NCBI RefSeq assembly: GCF_910589235.1
Contig: NC_060978.1
Coordinates: 2,053,377 to 2,117,376, forward strand
From: Vespa crabro
Lineage: Eukaryota > Arthropoda > Insecta > Hymenoptera > Vespidae
DNA length: 64,000 nt
Reading direction: 5' to 3'
Made by a program: the position numbers and the translations under genes. The notes beneath the pieces were generated by a model, which saw only the letters and a list, made by a program, of their open reading frames with translations, was not told the DNA's origin and searched no databases. Of this stretch, positions 1 to 13,943 are shown piece after piece. Every line of letters begins with the position of its first letter. Positions within the stretch are counted from its first letter, which is position 1.

Positions 1-69
1 TGTAATTAACTGTAATTTTCATGGAAATTTATCATTTAATAGGGAATTACCAATGTACATACTAACATC

Positions 70-72
<3 letters not shown>

Positions 73-116
<44 letters not shown>
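73..116. repeat. (AT)n microsatellite
   Basis: About 22 uninterrupted AT dinucleotides followed by a short GTAT run. Confidence 0.95.
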
Positions 117-127
<11 letters not shown>

Positions 128-576
128 ATTTTTTTTTTTTATAAATCTTTAAATAAGTATTACTCGTTCTAAGATTGCTCACTTTTAAAAATATGCATAT
201 AAAACAATTCAAATTTGCAAAATACATACATAAATTTCTATACTGTATATAATCTCTTGATAAGGAAAAAACAAAAGAGGGTATTTTTTTGTATTACGTA
301 TGCTGTTATCATCGAAACATAAAAAACAAAACAAAAAAAAAGAAGCAAAACAAAACAAAAAAGAGAGAAAGAAAGAAACAGGAAAGAACCATTTATTTCT
401 TTTTTTTTTTTTTTTTTTTTTTATATTTTGCATGTATCCATACTAATAGCATCATATTTACTGAAATATTTTGAAAGATATGCAGAACTTGTTTTCCTCG
501 GTCTGATGAAAAATTACCCGGATTATTCGACAAATTATTTTTATATTATTTATTTAGTTTATATTAATATACCTAA

Positions 577-621
577 TATATATATATATATATATATTTG
601 TGTGTGTGTGTGTGTGTGTGT
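577..621. repeat. Compound (TA)n-(TG)n microsatellite
   Basis: A TA run passes directly into a TG run. The same compound type recurs near 726-785, 977-1047, 1733-1762 and 10088-10139. Confidence 0.9.
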
Positions 622-725
622 CGTCTTGTCAAATTAGTAGTATGATAAAGAACAACGTTATATTTATGTACGATGGTATAGGACAATGACATCTACATTA
701 TATATGTATATAATTATAACATTTT

Positions 726-726
726 A

Positions 727-785
<59 letters not shown>
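726..785. repeat. Compound (CA)n-(TA)n microsatellite
   Basis: A CA run of about 45 bp followed by about 16 bp of TA. Confidence 0.95.
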
Positions 786-974
786 GCGAATCTTCGAGTG
801 CAACGGCGTAGCTATATGATCGTAAATTATACTTATCCGACTCTAATGGACGTTTCCTGTGCATCGCGTAGAAAATTATTCCAAGTACGATACACGTTAG
901 CCCAAGGGTCACGCGAAATTCAAGTGGAACTAACGAAACTCAGAACCCTAAGGTATTTTTCTTTTTTAAATGTA

Positions 975-976
<2 letters not shown>

Positions 977-1047
<71 letters not shown>
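977..1047. repeat. Compound (AC)n-(AT)n microsatellite
   Basis: About 30 bp of AC followed by about 40 bp of AT. Confidence 0.95.
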
Positions 1048-1050
<3 letters not shown>

Positions 1051-1729
1051 ATTACTTTGTACTTTGTTTAGGTAAGAGGAAGTGCATTCGCTTTGAGACA
1101 TTTTTTTGTTTCTTTTTTAATTTATTTTTAATTTTTCTTACTTTCCTTATTTTTAATATTACATACCAGATTATTTTGTATATACTTTACGTCATATAAC
1201 CCCGTCATGTTGTCCCTTTAATATACGTGTTTCTTTCTTTCTTTCTTCCTTTTTTTCTTTTTCTTTTTCTTTTTATACATTAATTATGTACTACTATTAA
1301 TCGTTTTATCATTACTGAAATCTCTTTGGTTCTTTAGCTTCGATCTTGACCCATTAGATCGTTGTAAAATTTTAATTAGAACGATACTCTTGATAGCATC
1401 TTTAGCAAATCATTTCTATGTCCCTTTTTTTTTTTTTTTTTATTTATTTATTTTTTTTTTTTTAACATCATTAATCTTCTTTCTCTTTTTCTCTATTTTT
1501 TTTCTTCTTTTTTTTTTTTTCAAGTTCACACAGAGAATACATTAAAATATCATTTAGGTATTTCCACTCGAAAAGGAACTCAGTCAATAGATTAAAACGG
1601 CGCTTGTTTGTACAATAGATTTAAGATAATTATAAATTATGTTAAATAATACTTTTTTTTTACTTATTCACAATTATATCTAAGATACATTCGAATAAAA
1701 TTTAATATTGCATTATGTGTGTTTATGTG

Positions 1730-1763
<34 letters not shown>

Positions 1764-1879
1764 AGAGGTAGTAGGTTCATATATAAGAAATCAGTCATTT
1801 GAAGAAGATCCGACGATATTTTCGTCGAGATACAATCACTTTACATAAATTTTCTATATATATATATATATATTATATA

Positions 1880-1919
<40 letters not shown>

Positions 1920-2261
1920 TTTATTACGTGTTGATGTCATTAAACCATTGGCAAGATGTAACAAGAACCGTGAGGTTTCTAATACGATTTTACATATAAA
2001 TTCGTTCCTGCTTCGTAACAATCCTAAATTGGTTCTAATTACGTAAAGAATCGTTTCCTATTCGTTCTTCTATTTTGTCTGCTTTTTTTCTTTTTTTTTA
2101 TCCTGTTCAATTTCGATGTTCAATGATTGGTTATTATCTATTCTTCTTCATAATTATCATTAATTTTGTGATGCTATTTATAGATTCGCACATTCGTAAA
2201 TATCGAACGAGCATTTAACCAATGTTCTTGAGAAATTTTTTAATAACATTTCTAATAACAA

Positions 2262-2292
<31 letters not shown>

Positions 2293-2352
2293 TTTTTTTC
2301 CAATAAATAAATAAATAATTGAATTAATTAACGAAAGAAAATAATAAGTCGA

Positions 2353-3027
2353 TCATTTGTTAGGATGGGCCGTAGTTTTTTTTTCACCACGTATCGTAAC
2401 AGTAGGCACATTTTCAACGTATTTATAAGCAATCGAAGCCGGCGAAACGAACCATTTGTTAACTTCGAAATAATCCTTTGACTCGTGATTTGTTTGAGAC
2501 ATGAAAACTGTAGTGCTTTTTATATTTTTCATTTCCTTCTGATTATTATCTTTTATCTTATTACGATTAAACGTTTCTTTCTTTTCATTTTGTAGATCCA
2601 AATTTTCCTCCTTTGCTTTTCTCAAATCCTTCTTTTCTATATTCTTATCTTTATCCGTACCAAGATAATTCTTTAGAATGATCGATTCCTTGACATCCCT
2701 CGTACCCTTTGAACCTTCCATATTCATTTTCTTCTTATCAGAATCAAAACTGATCTTACCGCCTTCCCCAAAATATTGGACTTTTTCTTTCGATGATTTT
2801 GGACCGAGCAATACACGTCCACCGTCTCCGGTATAAACTATATCGCCGACATTATGAGTTACTTTAACTCGACATCCATCTCCAACTACACGCACGCTAC
2901 CACAATTTTTTGTTAATGTAATCTTGCAACCATCACCGGTGACCTCGAGTATCCGATTATTCGAATCCATTTCCACGGATAAACCATCGCCTTTCAATCT
3001 TCTAACACTTTCCCGATCCTTCTTCAT
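2353..3027 (-). CDS. GDG-repeat protein, hypothetical
   Basis: A single open frame of 224 residues starting at ATG 3027 and ending at 2353. I do not recognise a named gene. Residues about 10-105 hold four or five imperfect repeats of roughly 20-22 residues, each with a GDGC, GDGG or GEGG turn between short alternating hydrophobic strands, for example VTGDGCKITLTKN and VVGDGCRVKVTHN. This resembles the repeated beta-strand design of DUF3060-type proteins known mainly from bacteria, but that link is an inference. Residues about 105-190 are a highly charged Lys/Glu/Asn linker without fold signals. The C-terminal 35 residues are mixed again. There is no signal peptide or membrane segment, so a cytosolic or nuclear place is likely. 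Even codon use, the repeat design and a length well above neighbouring chance ORFs support a real gene. A spliced 5' non-coding exon cannot be excluded. Confidence 0.75.
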   Translation of the reverse strand: MKKDRESVRRLKGDGLSVEMDSNNRILEVTGDGCKITLTKNCGSVRVVGDGCRVKVTHNVGDIVYTGDGGRVLLGPKSSKEKVQYFGEGGKISFDSDKKKMNMEGSKGTRDVKESIILKNYLGTDKDKNIEKKDLRKAKEENLDLQNEKKETFNRNKIKDNNQKEMKNIKSTTVFMSQTNHESKDYFEVNKWFVSPASIAYKYVENVPTVTIRGEKKTTAHPNK

Positions 3028-3495
3028 ATTTCCAAAGGATTAATATAATTATATCATAGATTTATTTGATTTCAATAATTATTATGGTCCTTTGTATCTT
3101 CGTCGTTAATAAGATTTAATCAATGATTTAATTAAATTTTCAAAGAAACATAATCGAAAGTAGGAAAAATTTCATTGTCAATGATCAACCGTTAGAAATA
3201 TTTTACGTTCGATGATTAAATCGATCGTAATCATAAAATTCGTTCGTTTCAATAATTTCACCGGTTCTTCTTCGATAAAGTCAATTTGATCTTTTTATTG
3301 GCACTACGATATTAGATCTTTTTTTATTATCACGTGATTAGATTTAAATGATTTTATATTCTCGTAATTGTTCATGATTAAATCGATTAAAAATTTTAAT
3401 ATAATACGATAGGCACTTAGGCTCTTAAATTTTTACACTCGATCCGAATACTTTCAATTCTTTCAACGATCTCTGTCCGACATCGTCGACGTTCG

Positions 3496-3504
3496 GTTAT
3501 ATAC
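3496..3504 (-). promoter_or_regulatory. Possible TATA box for the GDG-repeat gene
   Basis: On the minus strand this reads GTATATAAC, in a stretch less AT-rich than its surroundings. A start of transcription near 3470 would give a leader of about 440 bases. TATA-like words are common in this DNA, so support is weak. Confidence 0.3.
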
Positions 3505-3740
3505 TTATTATCGTCACTCCCCCCCCCCCCCCATCCTCTCTTCACTTTCAAAACCCCTTCATAATTTTATAAAGACAAAGGTTCTCGTTCCGGCAATCGA
3601 TCGATCTTCTGTTAAAGCGGCTTGTCGACACGCTCGTTCGTCGATCCTTGGATTCACGTGATATCGACACAACACACGTTGGTACTTCCCCGAGTTTCTC
3701 AACTCGAGATATGTAGAAATGACCGTAACGAGACAGAGAC

Positions 3741-3799
<59 letters not shown>

Positions 3800-4551
3800 T
3801 TTCGGTTTTTGTATCGATGAATATTAGATCCTCGACTTTACCCGCACTTATCACGTGTCTTTTATCGATTTCACTTAAAAATTGACGGTCTCTTATTTTC
3901 CACGAATATCAATTTCGATCGTTGAATCCTCGATCAATTGGATTTGAATTTTTTCCAATTAATAATTTTATCTGAAAGATTAATCGGTATTATTTTTTTG
4001 ACAAAAAATATTCATTATTATTATTATTATTATTATTAATATTAATATTATTATTTAACATCGTCAATAATAACGCACACATACACACACACGAACACTT
4101 CAATATTTAAAAAAGAAAAAAAAAAAAAGAAAGAAAGGGAAGATTCTTCTTGAAGGATCAATGAAATATATCATTCCTATAATATGTAATTGTAATATGT
4201 AATTATATTTTTGTAAGAAAAAAATGATTCATTGTCATTATTATTATCGATTCGATATTATCATTACGATATAATTAATATAAAAGCAAAAAATCCCCTA
4301 CACGTGTACGCACACTCACATACACTCGCACACACATACACGCTCACGTATAGTCGCACGCACAGAGAATAAAAAAAAAAAAAAAAAAGAAAAGAAAAAG
4401 AAAACACTTCAATTTTCTTAAAAACAAAAAAAGAAGAAAAAAAGAAAACAAACAAACAAGAAGAAAAAAAATATGGACGATTAAAAATTACATAATTACT
4501 GCAATAATTACTATTAATTAGTTACTTTAAAAAAATTTATAATTACATACC

Positions 4552-4552
<1 letters not shown>

Positions 4553-4603
<51 letters not shown>

Positions 4604-4615
4604 CTTTCCCTCTCT

Positions 4616-4653
<38 letters not shown>

Positions 4654-4692
4654 CTTTCCCTCTCTCCTTCTCTCTCTCTCCCTCTCTCTTTC
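4553..4692. repeat. (CT)n microsatellite with duplicated internal segment
   Basis: A long CT run containing the 20-base segment GCTCTTTCCCTCTCTCCTTC twice, about 50 bp apart, so a larger CT block was duplicated. Confidence 0.9.
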
Positions 4693-4943
4693 TATCTCGT
4701 TCGCTCGTTCGCTCGCTATTCTTATATGGAATATGTCAACATTTGAAACAGACCATATCGTTACTAGCTACTGCGAGCCGATTACTTTCAACTCGTAATA
4801 CAGAATGATCGTTCATACGTATATACGTATGTATATATTTAACAAGGTCTACGAATGGTATGTTAAATATCGAGGTTCTTTACCATTCCACCAACCAACT
4901 ATCACGTTTTTCGGGACTTCCCAAGATCTTTATGCTTCCATTG

Positions 4944-5062
<119 letters not shown>

Positions 5063-6672
5063 TCTTATTCATCGTTGACCTTGCTAACTACGGTCTCGTT
5101 TATCACTCGTATTCGAGAATTTCTTCGTATGCGTTTTAATAGCCCGAAGTTATTATTTTGTCATTAAATTATATTTTTAATTTAATGACGGATAAAAATA
5201 AGCACGAAACAATGCAATATATATATATATATATATATATATGTATTTATATCATATAATAAATATAATTTAATATCTCTATTATGTATCGTCGTTGTAT
5301 CATTTTTATTACTATATTTTTCAAGTCCGATTATAATTGATTTTTAGACGTGTATATATATTTATTTCGTATATTCGTCATTAGCATGAATGGTTTAAGC
5401 GAGAAAAATAAAATTTATATATATATATATATACATATATATAATGCATAATTGATTTATTTTAAATGGTGTCCAGCTTTGAAAAAATATTTGCAATGTC
5501 TCGGGCTCTTAGAAAGCTAAATCCTTCAGTGATTTCTGACTCTATCAACATTCTCGATAATCATCGTCATCGTTCTCTCATCGTTCGAGGAATGTGTCTT
5601 TTCATTGAACTTTTTATATCACAATCATCGTTGAAAACAAAACGAAATGAAACGATACGAAACAAACAAACAAACACAAACAAACAAAGAAAAATAAATG
5701 AAAGAAAAAGGAAAGAGAGAAAAAAAATGTACCACTTTCTTTCAGTTTTCTTCGATCGTAGCCACGTCACTAACGCGAAGCCAACTTTCATTTTATTTGC
5801 TTAGAACATAATAAGTAGAATCGTATAATTTTGAAATGAGAAATCTAAAACAATGAATTCCCCTGGGATCTATCAACCTACCTACTTACTGTTTTTTCTT
5901 TTTTTTTTTCTTTTTTTTTTTTTTTTTTCTTTTTTCTTACATATTTTTTTTGTCCAAGCAATACAAACGTTCTTCTCGATTTAATTGCCATATCGATCGA
6001 ATCGCTTTGAAGATCTGCCGTGATAACGAAGTTGGAATTTTTATTTTCTTTTTGTTTTGTTTTCCCCCGTTAAAGGAACCACTCGCGTAACGTTTCAGTG
6101 ATCGATTGCACGATAACGGGGTTGGTAAAAATTATTTTCGTTTAACTTTAAAAGACTATAAAAAGACTTGCTCGAAAAATAAAGTCAAGATTTTTTGTTC
6201 GAACGACAAACACTGACGAAATATCTATATTGTTAGGTAAAAATATATTCAAATGGATACGTACATGTGTATATGGATAAGACTTTTTGAAATAATTAAA
6301 AGTTTCGAAAAGAAAAAAAAAAGAAGAAAAAATAAGAAAAAGAAAAAGAAACAATATATTTGTGCGTACAATAAATTAGATAATATCAATGGTATTATAC
6401 GTATTAAAAATAATACTTGCATATATATGTATATAAATATATAAAATAGCTCCTTTTAATTAATTAAGCGAGCTTCGAACAATATATAATATTAAAAGCC
6501 TATTTTTATTAACGATTTTATATTAACCTCATTTCACACATTATAAATTTATCGGGATGTTCGTTTTATAAATATATTTTTCTTTCATCCTTTCTTTCTT
6601 TCTCTTTATCATTAAATTTTTTCTTTTTTTTTTTTCTTTCTCTCTAGATCAACACGCATTATATGCAACGTA

Positions 6673-6721
<49 letters not shown>

Positions 6722-7178
6722 ACCTACACTTTTCTATTTATTCTAACATGTTTTTTTCTCGAAATATTATAATCTATTTTTATTTATTTTACTTTTATTT
6801 ATCAGTTTTTTATCATTCGAAGAAGTGACGTTAATTCACTATCATATACACACATATATATATATACACACACACAGATTTGTATATATGCGTGTTCGAT
6901 CTATTTTCGTAGACATTGCGTAGGTATAGATATATCGATATATGCTTTATCATTCGTGCAGTGTGTAGAATACTTGACAGCATATCAATGAGATAACGTA
7001 AAGAGCAATTGACGTGATATCGTGAACGTTTGTTATAAGTTTTGATAAACGTTAGACAACCGTTGGGGAATCACTGTACATCAGCCGATTATTATCAACG
7101 CGAGATCTCAAACGTTCAATAATCGCTCTTATCTTTTATAAGTGTAAGGGTGGTCACTACAACGAACAAAGAAAAAGT

Positions 7179-7213
<35 letters not shown>

Positions 7214-7523
7214 GAAGAAAAAAAATTATTTATTACATTAAGGTAATTAAAAAAAAAAAATAATAAAATAAAATAATAATAATAATAATAATGATAATAT
7301 ATGATTCTCTGTAGATAATAAACCGCGAGTTACGTGTCGGAACAATGAAGAAAATTTATTTATAATTAATTTGTAAAAGTATATATGTTAAATAATGATT
7401 GATTGTACGACATTACGAATGATGTTATTATCTAATGTAATTAATCATTCGTATAATGTGTGTGTATGTGTATGTGTATGTGTGTGTATTGCGCATTGAA
7501 GAATATAAAAGTAAGGAAACGTT

Positions 7524-7527
<4 letters not shown>

Positions 7528-7578
<51 letters not shown>
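7528..7578. repeat. (GA)n microsatellite
   Basis: About 50 bp of uninterrupted GA. Confidence 0.95.
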
Positions 7579-7581
<3 letters not shown>

Positions 7582-7823
7582 TGCATCTTAAACAGAAATG
7601 CAATATATTCCGGAAGTCTGATGATTGTTTAAAGAAAAATAACAAAAAAAATATATATATATATATATACATAAATATGCATAAATATAAATATCACGTA
7701 TCAAAGATGATATGATCTTTAGAATTATTCACGTAAAAGATAGAAATCGAAATCGATAATCGAGATCCCATCGATTTCACGTGATCGATGATATTCGATC
7801 TTTCATATAAATCTTGCATAATG

Positions 7824-7857
<34 letters not shown>

Positions 7858-8108
7858 GCATATATGCATTGCGTATAAACGCATGTACATAATACGAAAG
7901 TATAAACGACGAGAAAAGCTTGTTGTAATGTAATACATGAGAGAAAGAGCATTGGATTTTCTTAATGATGGTGCCACTTTAATTACGCAAGTAACCAGGG
8001 AGACTGCGTTTAATATCGAATAACGATCGAGGTCATGCAAGAGAATCATGTTTGAAAAAAAAAAAGAAAAAAAAAACTTTGCGATCTTTAAAGATCTCAG
8101 ATAGGAAT

Positions 8109-8141
<33 letters not shown>

Positions 8142-8292
8142 AAGATAGAGCCTTGGTATATTAAATATACTTCGTATTTGTGTTGAACAATAAATAATGT
8201 CTAAAGGAATGTTTAATATGAAATAGGGCCAAAGGTCAATTATTCGTTTTTCTGACTTTTTCTATAATTGGCTAATTTTTTGTTCTTTTCTG

Positions 8293-8338
<46 letters not shown>

Positions 8339-8610
8339 GTCCTTATTCAGAATGGTAAAGCTATAAGTCTATGTACTTTCTTTTTTTTTTTACAATCCGG
8401 AAAAAGAAAAGAAAGGTAGAGATAAATATCAGTGTTTCGAAAGGTCTCGTAAAAGGAGTACGTAACTGATATCTAAAATCACTTAAGGAGTCTTGTTTCA
8501 GTCTTTAGTAAAAATTTCCAATATTATTTATCGGACAACGATTTTATATTATATCATTGAAATAAATTACATTAGTATTTTTTAATAACAATTTCGACGA
8601 TTATATTTTT

Positions 8611-8647
<37 letters not shown>

Positions 8648-8678
8648 TTAAAAAATATTCAACCATTAAAGGGTATTA

Positions 8679-8715
<37 letters not shown>

Positions 8716-9698
8716 TAAAATAATATCCAATGATAGAGAATCTATTAATAAAAAAAATTATATTAATCATAGAAATAATTCCTCCTATTGTTCTTTTCTT
8801 TTTTCTTATTGTTTCTCTTGTTCTCTCTCTTTTTTTTCTTTTTTTTTTTAGAATTTTTTCTTTTCTTTTTTTCTTTTTTTCGTTCCTTTTCCTTATTTAT
8901 TTTTATATCTAAGCCAAAGATGATTGATCAATAGGATTAAGAAGTACCGTTTAATCAAAAATAATCAAGATTAAGTAGAATCTATCTTAATTATCTTCAA
9001 TAAGCTCTTGTTATTTTTTATAATAATAAATATTATTACTATTACTATTACTATTACTATTACTACTATTACTGTTACTACTATTATTATTAAAATTACT
9101 TATGATAATAGTTATCGTAGTCGTGATTTAGGTCAACATTGACACTCCTCAATCAATTCTAACGAATTCAATATTCAATCTTACATATTATAAAAGCATA
9201 CATTTCGTAATTCTAATTTCACGGTTAGAAGCAATTATAGTTGGAATTATGGAACGGTTCGATAATCAAACCGTGTAATTGATTTACTCCTTCTCGCATG
9301 CGATCCAGACACGCACTCCCCTTTAATTTCATTCTCTCTTTTTCTCTCTCTCTCTTTCTCTCTTTCTCTCTCTCTCTCTCCATCAACAAATTTCGAATAT
9401 TGGTCCAGATAATCGAATATCTTTCCGATTAACGTAGTAGGACGAACGAAATCCGGTATGGAATTGGCTCTTATCGATCTCATTTATCGAATTACTTTTT
9501 TGCACACCTCTACAGTTCATTCATTTATTTTTTCTTTCTTTCTTTTTTTTTTTTGTTTTTGTTTGTTTGTTTGTTTGTTAATATACAAACGTAAGTTATA
9601 TTATATGTTTCATCGAATCCAATTGGTTTCCATTAATGTACCTATCGTATTATGTTGAAAATATAGATCAATTTTTTAATTTTAAATAATCCATGAGA

Positions 9699-9704
<6 letters not shown>

Positions 9705-9749
<45 letters not shown>
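9705..9749. repeat. (GA)n microsatellite
   Basis: About 45 bp of GA with one GT interruption near its left end. Confidence 0.9.
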
Positions 9750-9753
<4 letters not shown>

Positions 9754-10084
9754 AGAGAAAGAGTTGAAAGATACCAAACTTGGTTACATTCATGTAATAG
9801 GCTCTCATTAACTGGGCTAGTTCTTTATTATTCTTTATATGTGTATGTATGTATATATATATATATACATATATGTACAATTATATCTACACACACATAC
9901 ACATATAGACACACACATGTATATACCTACGTAAGCTTGCGGCTTAGTATATCCTACTCGGCTTACATCATGTCACGCTTGATCGTTCCTAAGCAGATTT
10001 AGTATCTACGGAAATACTGTATAACGGATGTGAGATATATGAATGCATAATCAGTATGTAATAACGTATGTATGTATATATGTA

Positions 10085-10087
<3 letters not shown>

Positions 10088-10139
<52 letters not shown>
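10088..10139. repeat. Compound (TA)n-(TG)n microsatellite
   Basis: A TA run of about 30 bp passing into about 20 bp of TG. Confidence 0.9.
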
Positions 10140-10284
10140 AAAATTTCTATTACGATTATCTTGTAAATGTATATTTGTATGTGTAAAATGTATTATATCG
10201 TTTCTCTGTGCAAAGACATTTTTCTAAAGTACTTCGTTCTTCTTATGAAATTAATCAAATTAATTCGACAAATAAATCGATCGA

Positions 10285-10315
<31 letters not shown>

Positions 10316-10947
10316 ATCATTGTTTACATTCGTAATGAATGACACGTACTTATTATTATTAGTCGGAAGAAGTTGGAGAGGGGCAAGGGAGAAATAAAGA
10401 AGAAAGAAAGAAAGAAAGGAAGAGGAAGAGAAAGTAAAAGAAAAAAAAGTGAAACTGAATATTTGACATGGACGTGAACATTGACATTTGACATGGATAT
10501 TTTAAGATTGACCTTGAAAAATGACCGAGTTTATCCGTATTTGGTTTGGGTCACGAAATGTCCTGATGCATGAAACACCTGTCGTTTTTCATCCTTCACC
10601 CCTTCCCCATCTCTGTCTCTCTCTCTTTCTGCCCATCTTTAATTTTGAACTTGAACACAAGTTTGTCGATCACAAACAAGGAAGATATGTAAAACAGCTG
10701 ATTACTCCTTAAGATCCTTTCGTTCTTTGTCCGATTAATCGATATTTTTTTTATTTAATTTTTGATTTATTTATTTATGTTTAGAAACATTACGAGCAAG
10801 GAAAATAATTACTTTCTTATCATTGACACGAATCAGATTAATATTTTTGATCAATTCTAACGTCTGATATATATATATATATATATATACATATCTAATT
10901 GTAGAGTTTAAAAAAAGTGATCGATGCTTTTTTACGAAACTTTTCAG

Positions 10948-12438
10948 AATGGCAAGGACGATATGAATGATTCATCGACGGTCATCGAGCGGCAGCTCGA
11001 TATGGATGTAACTCTCGAGGACAACAATTTGAAAGTATTGCCAATGCAAAATGTGGCACGACAAGATTCGGGAGTACCAGAGGATCTTGTATCTCCGGTT
11101 TGTGATGCTAACAATAAGTCTTTGGACGACGAGGATCCAGATTGTACTATGAACAGTGATTGTAATATTACGGTGATACACGTTACGGAATTGGAAAATC
11201 GTAATAAGGAAGGGAATAGATCTTCGTCTACGTCTTTGGTTAATGTAGATAGAAAAGAGTATACGGGTGAGAGTAAGGATAGCAAAGATGGAAGCGATAG
11301 TGGAGTCGAGGGTTGCGCTACTGAAGTACCAAGAGTAAGAAAATATTACATTATGTTTTTTATTTATTTATTTATTTATTTATTTTTAAGCTTGCTTCTA
11401 CTTTTATTTTTAACGTTTAAAAATGACATTTCGCGTTATGAGAGTTACAACGTTAAAACGTTGATGTTTTATAAACGATATAATTAGAATTAAGTTAGTA
11501 TGAAAAAATGAATGTATACACGTAGAGAAGCACAACTTCGTAAAAATTTCGAGAGATACTAGTTCGTATTTATTTATATGGAAGAACATTGAGGGAGGGT
11601 GAGAGGGGGGGTGGGAAGAAAAACTTAAGAAAAATGTCTTACACATCGATAATATACTTTATAAATAATAAATATTTAATAATTATATTTATCGTGTTTA
11701 CAGGTACGTAGCCGAAACAGTATAGACTATGCCAGTAGTTGTGGTGGTCTTGACGAAGCTTCCTGCGATTCGAGTTTAGTCAGTTGTTGTTCGGTATACG
11801 AGGATCCATGTGCGACGTTACCTGATGACGTTAGATTAACAACAGGTGGCGAAGGTACAAGCGAAGGTGGTAGCGAAAGTTCATCGATAGCTGGTAGCGT
11901 ATCAGCCAGGGCAAATCGTAGTAGTAACGTTAAAAGGACCTCGACTGTTTCAAATTCGAGTAAAAAGAAAACGATTAATAGCGAGACACCGAAGACGAGC
12001 CGTGTGAAGCCAGCTCTTTTGAATGCCAATTACGTACCAACGACTCCACGTTCAAAACCAAGGATCAATACACCAAGAAATATTATTGGTAAAACGCAAC
12101 CGGTGATTAAAGACAGAGCAAGATCAAGGGAAAAATCAAGTGCAAGAGAATCGAATTGCGATAGTAGTACAACAACCGGTAATACTCGTATGTCGTCAAA
12201 TTTTCGTTCTACCACTGGCACGGCACAACAAAGAACGAGAACAAGACCAATACCACCAGATTCACTGCCTTCGGTTTTAACTACAGAAATAAATAAGGAT
12301 CTTGCTCAACGCGGTAGTAAAGGTGGTTCAAGTGGTTCAAGATCCCGTGGTGGTTCTAGTACTAGGATAACAACACGTACACCGGGCTCAACTCCGTCCG
12401 AGGAAACACGAAAACCATTGCCAACTTCACGTACACTT

Positions 12439-12488
<50 letters not shown>

Positions 12489-13910
12489 CGGTAGAACAGA
12501 ACCGGTTAAGAATTTACGTTTGGATAAAATGACTATTAGTTTGGACAACAAAGCATTGGATGCTTATGCGACATTACCACGTAGAAATAAGAATAAAATG
12601 ACAATTGTTAAAGGTAATGAGAAGACTGACAAAATGGTCAGGAGCAGATCTGGTAGTAGAGATGGTAGTATTGGTAGACAACTAGATAAAAAGGCGCTAA
12701 GTGTTAGGGATTCAGTTCATAAAAGTTTACCGCCTTATCCTAGAAATAAACCAATCGAAAAGACAAGGATTTATCATGAGATTGGAATACAAACGGGCTT
12801 AACCGGGAACGATATAGACAATGCATTGTCTGGTATACCTAGTGCCGTACCAGGGCCCGATATAATCGAACGTTTGCACGAGATTGTTCAGACCGATGGC
12901 ACGTGGGAGGACATGCAGACAATGCAGAATGATTTGAAACGTTTGAACGAGGAAACTAATGTAAAGAAGGAAGAGAATGATAAGCTCAAAACTGAAATAG
13001 TTGAGGTTAAACGTCTTTTGGAGGAAGAACAAGCCGATCATGCATTTGCAAGGCAAGAATTAGATAGAAATGCACGAAGAGTTTTGGCTATGTTAGGTAC
13101 ACCGCAATCGGAACATGCAGGTAAAAAAAAAATATATATATATATATATATGTGTAATTATTTATAAATGAATAAATTTATTAATATATAAATATTTCGT
13201 GAATAATAAAGAGAGAATTATTTTAGAGGGTAGCGACAGTTTCTTAGAATTGGAATCTCATTTGCAATCTTCGGGACAAGTTGTTGCCAATCAACAAATT
13301 GAAATAGCCGATCTACAATCACTTTGTCGTATGCTTAGCAGGGTAAGAGAATAATTTTTCAATAATAATTAATATTAATGATCTCAAATGTTACGATATT
13401 CATTATGATAATTTTAGGATTTGGAAAAGAGTTTAGCGGCGCAAAAGGCATTGTTACAGCAACAGCAAGAATTGGAGGCGGAGTCCGCGGAAATGCAAGA
13501 TTTTCTTCAACAAGAGAAAACAACTCTGGCAGACGCGTTAAAGGATGCCGAGATCGAGGTACAGTTATTGTAATACTTATAATAATAATAATAATAATAA
13601 CAATAACAACAACAATAACAATAACAATAATAATAATAATAATTTTTTTTATACCGGTCATCATCAATGCGGAACTTGATGTTTAACGAACTTCTTTTGT
13701 ATATTGCAATTATCTAGCTAAAGAAAAAGGAAGAAGCATTGACTCAACGAGAGGCGGAATTGGAAAGGCAGACGGAAGAATGTAAACATTTAGTCCGAAT
13801 CAGTGAACAGCGAAGGTATGCCATTATATTAATGTGTAAATACCGTAAACGTATTGATAAAGATCGCGTTACGTTAATTCTAAAAATTATCTATATTTAT
13901 ATTGTATTAG

Positions 13911-13943
<33 letters not shown>

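Larger units (their letters stand above)
1..2352. other. AT-rich non-coding stretch with microsatellites
   Basis: No gene is supported. The stretch holds TA, CA and GT microsatellites, poly-T/poly-A tracts and an ATT run near 1880-1920. Only 790-950 has balanced base composition and is open on both strands; it is treated in the findings as a possible exon. The rest looks intergenic or intronic. Confidence 0.6.

Noticed and set aside
209..474. Overlapping short frames of Lys or Phe
   Set aside because: Products of poly-A/poly-T and simple repeats on both strands.
5466..5804. 112-codon open frame starting MVSSFEKIF
   Set aside because: Second half is Lys/Asn/Arg low complexity from an A-rich tract and there is no family feature.
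10944..11285. Antisense open frames over the coiled-coil gene
   Set aside because: Shadows of the coding exon in the opposite strand.
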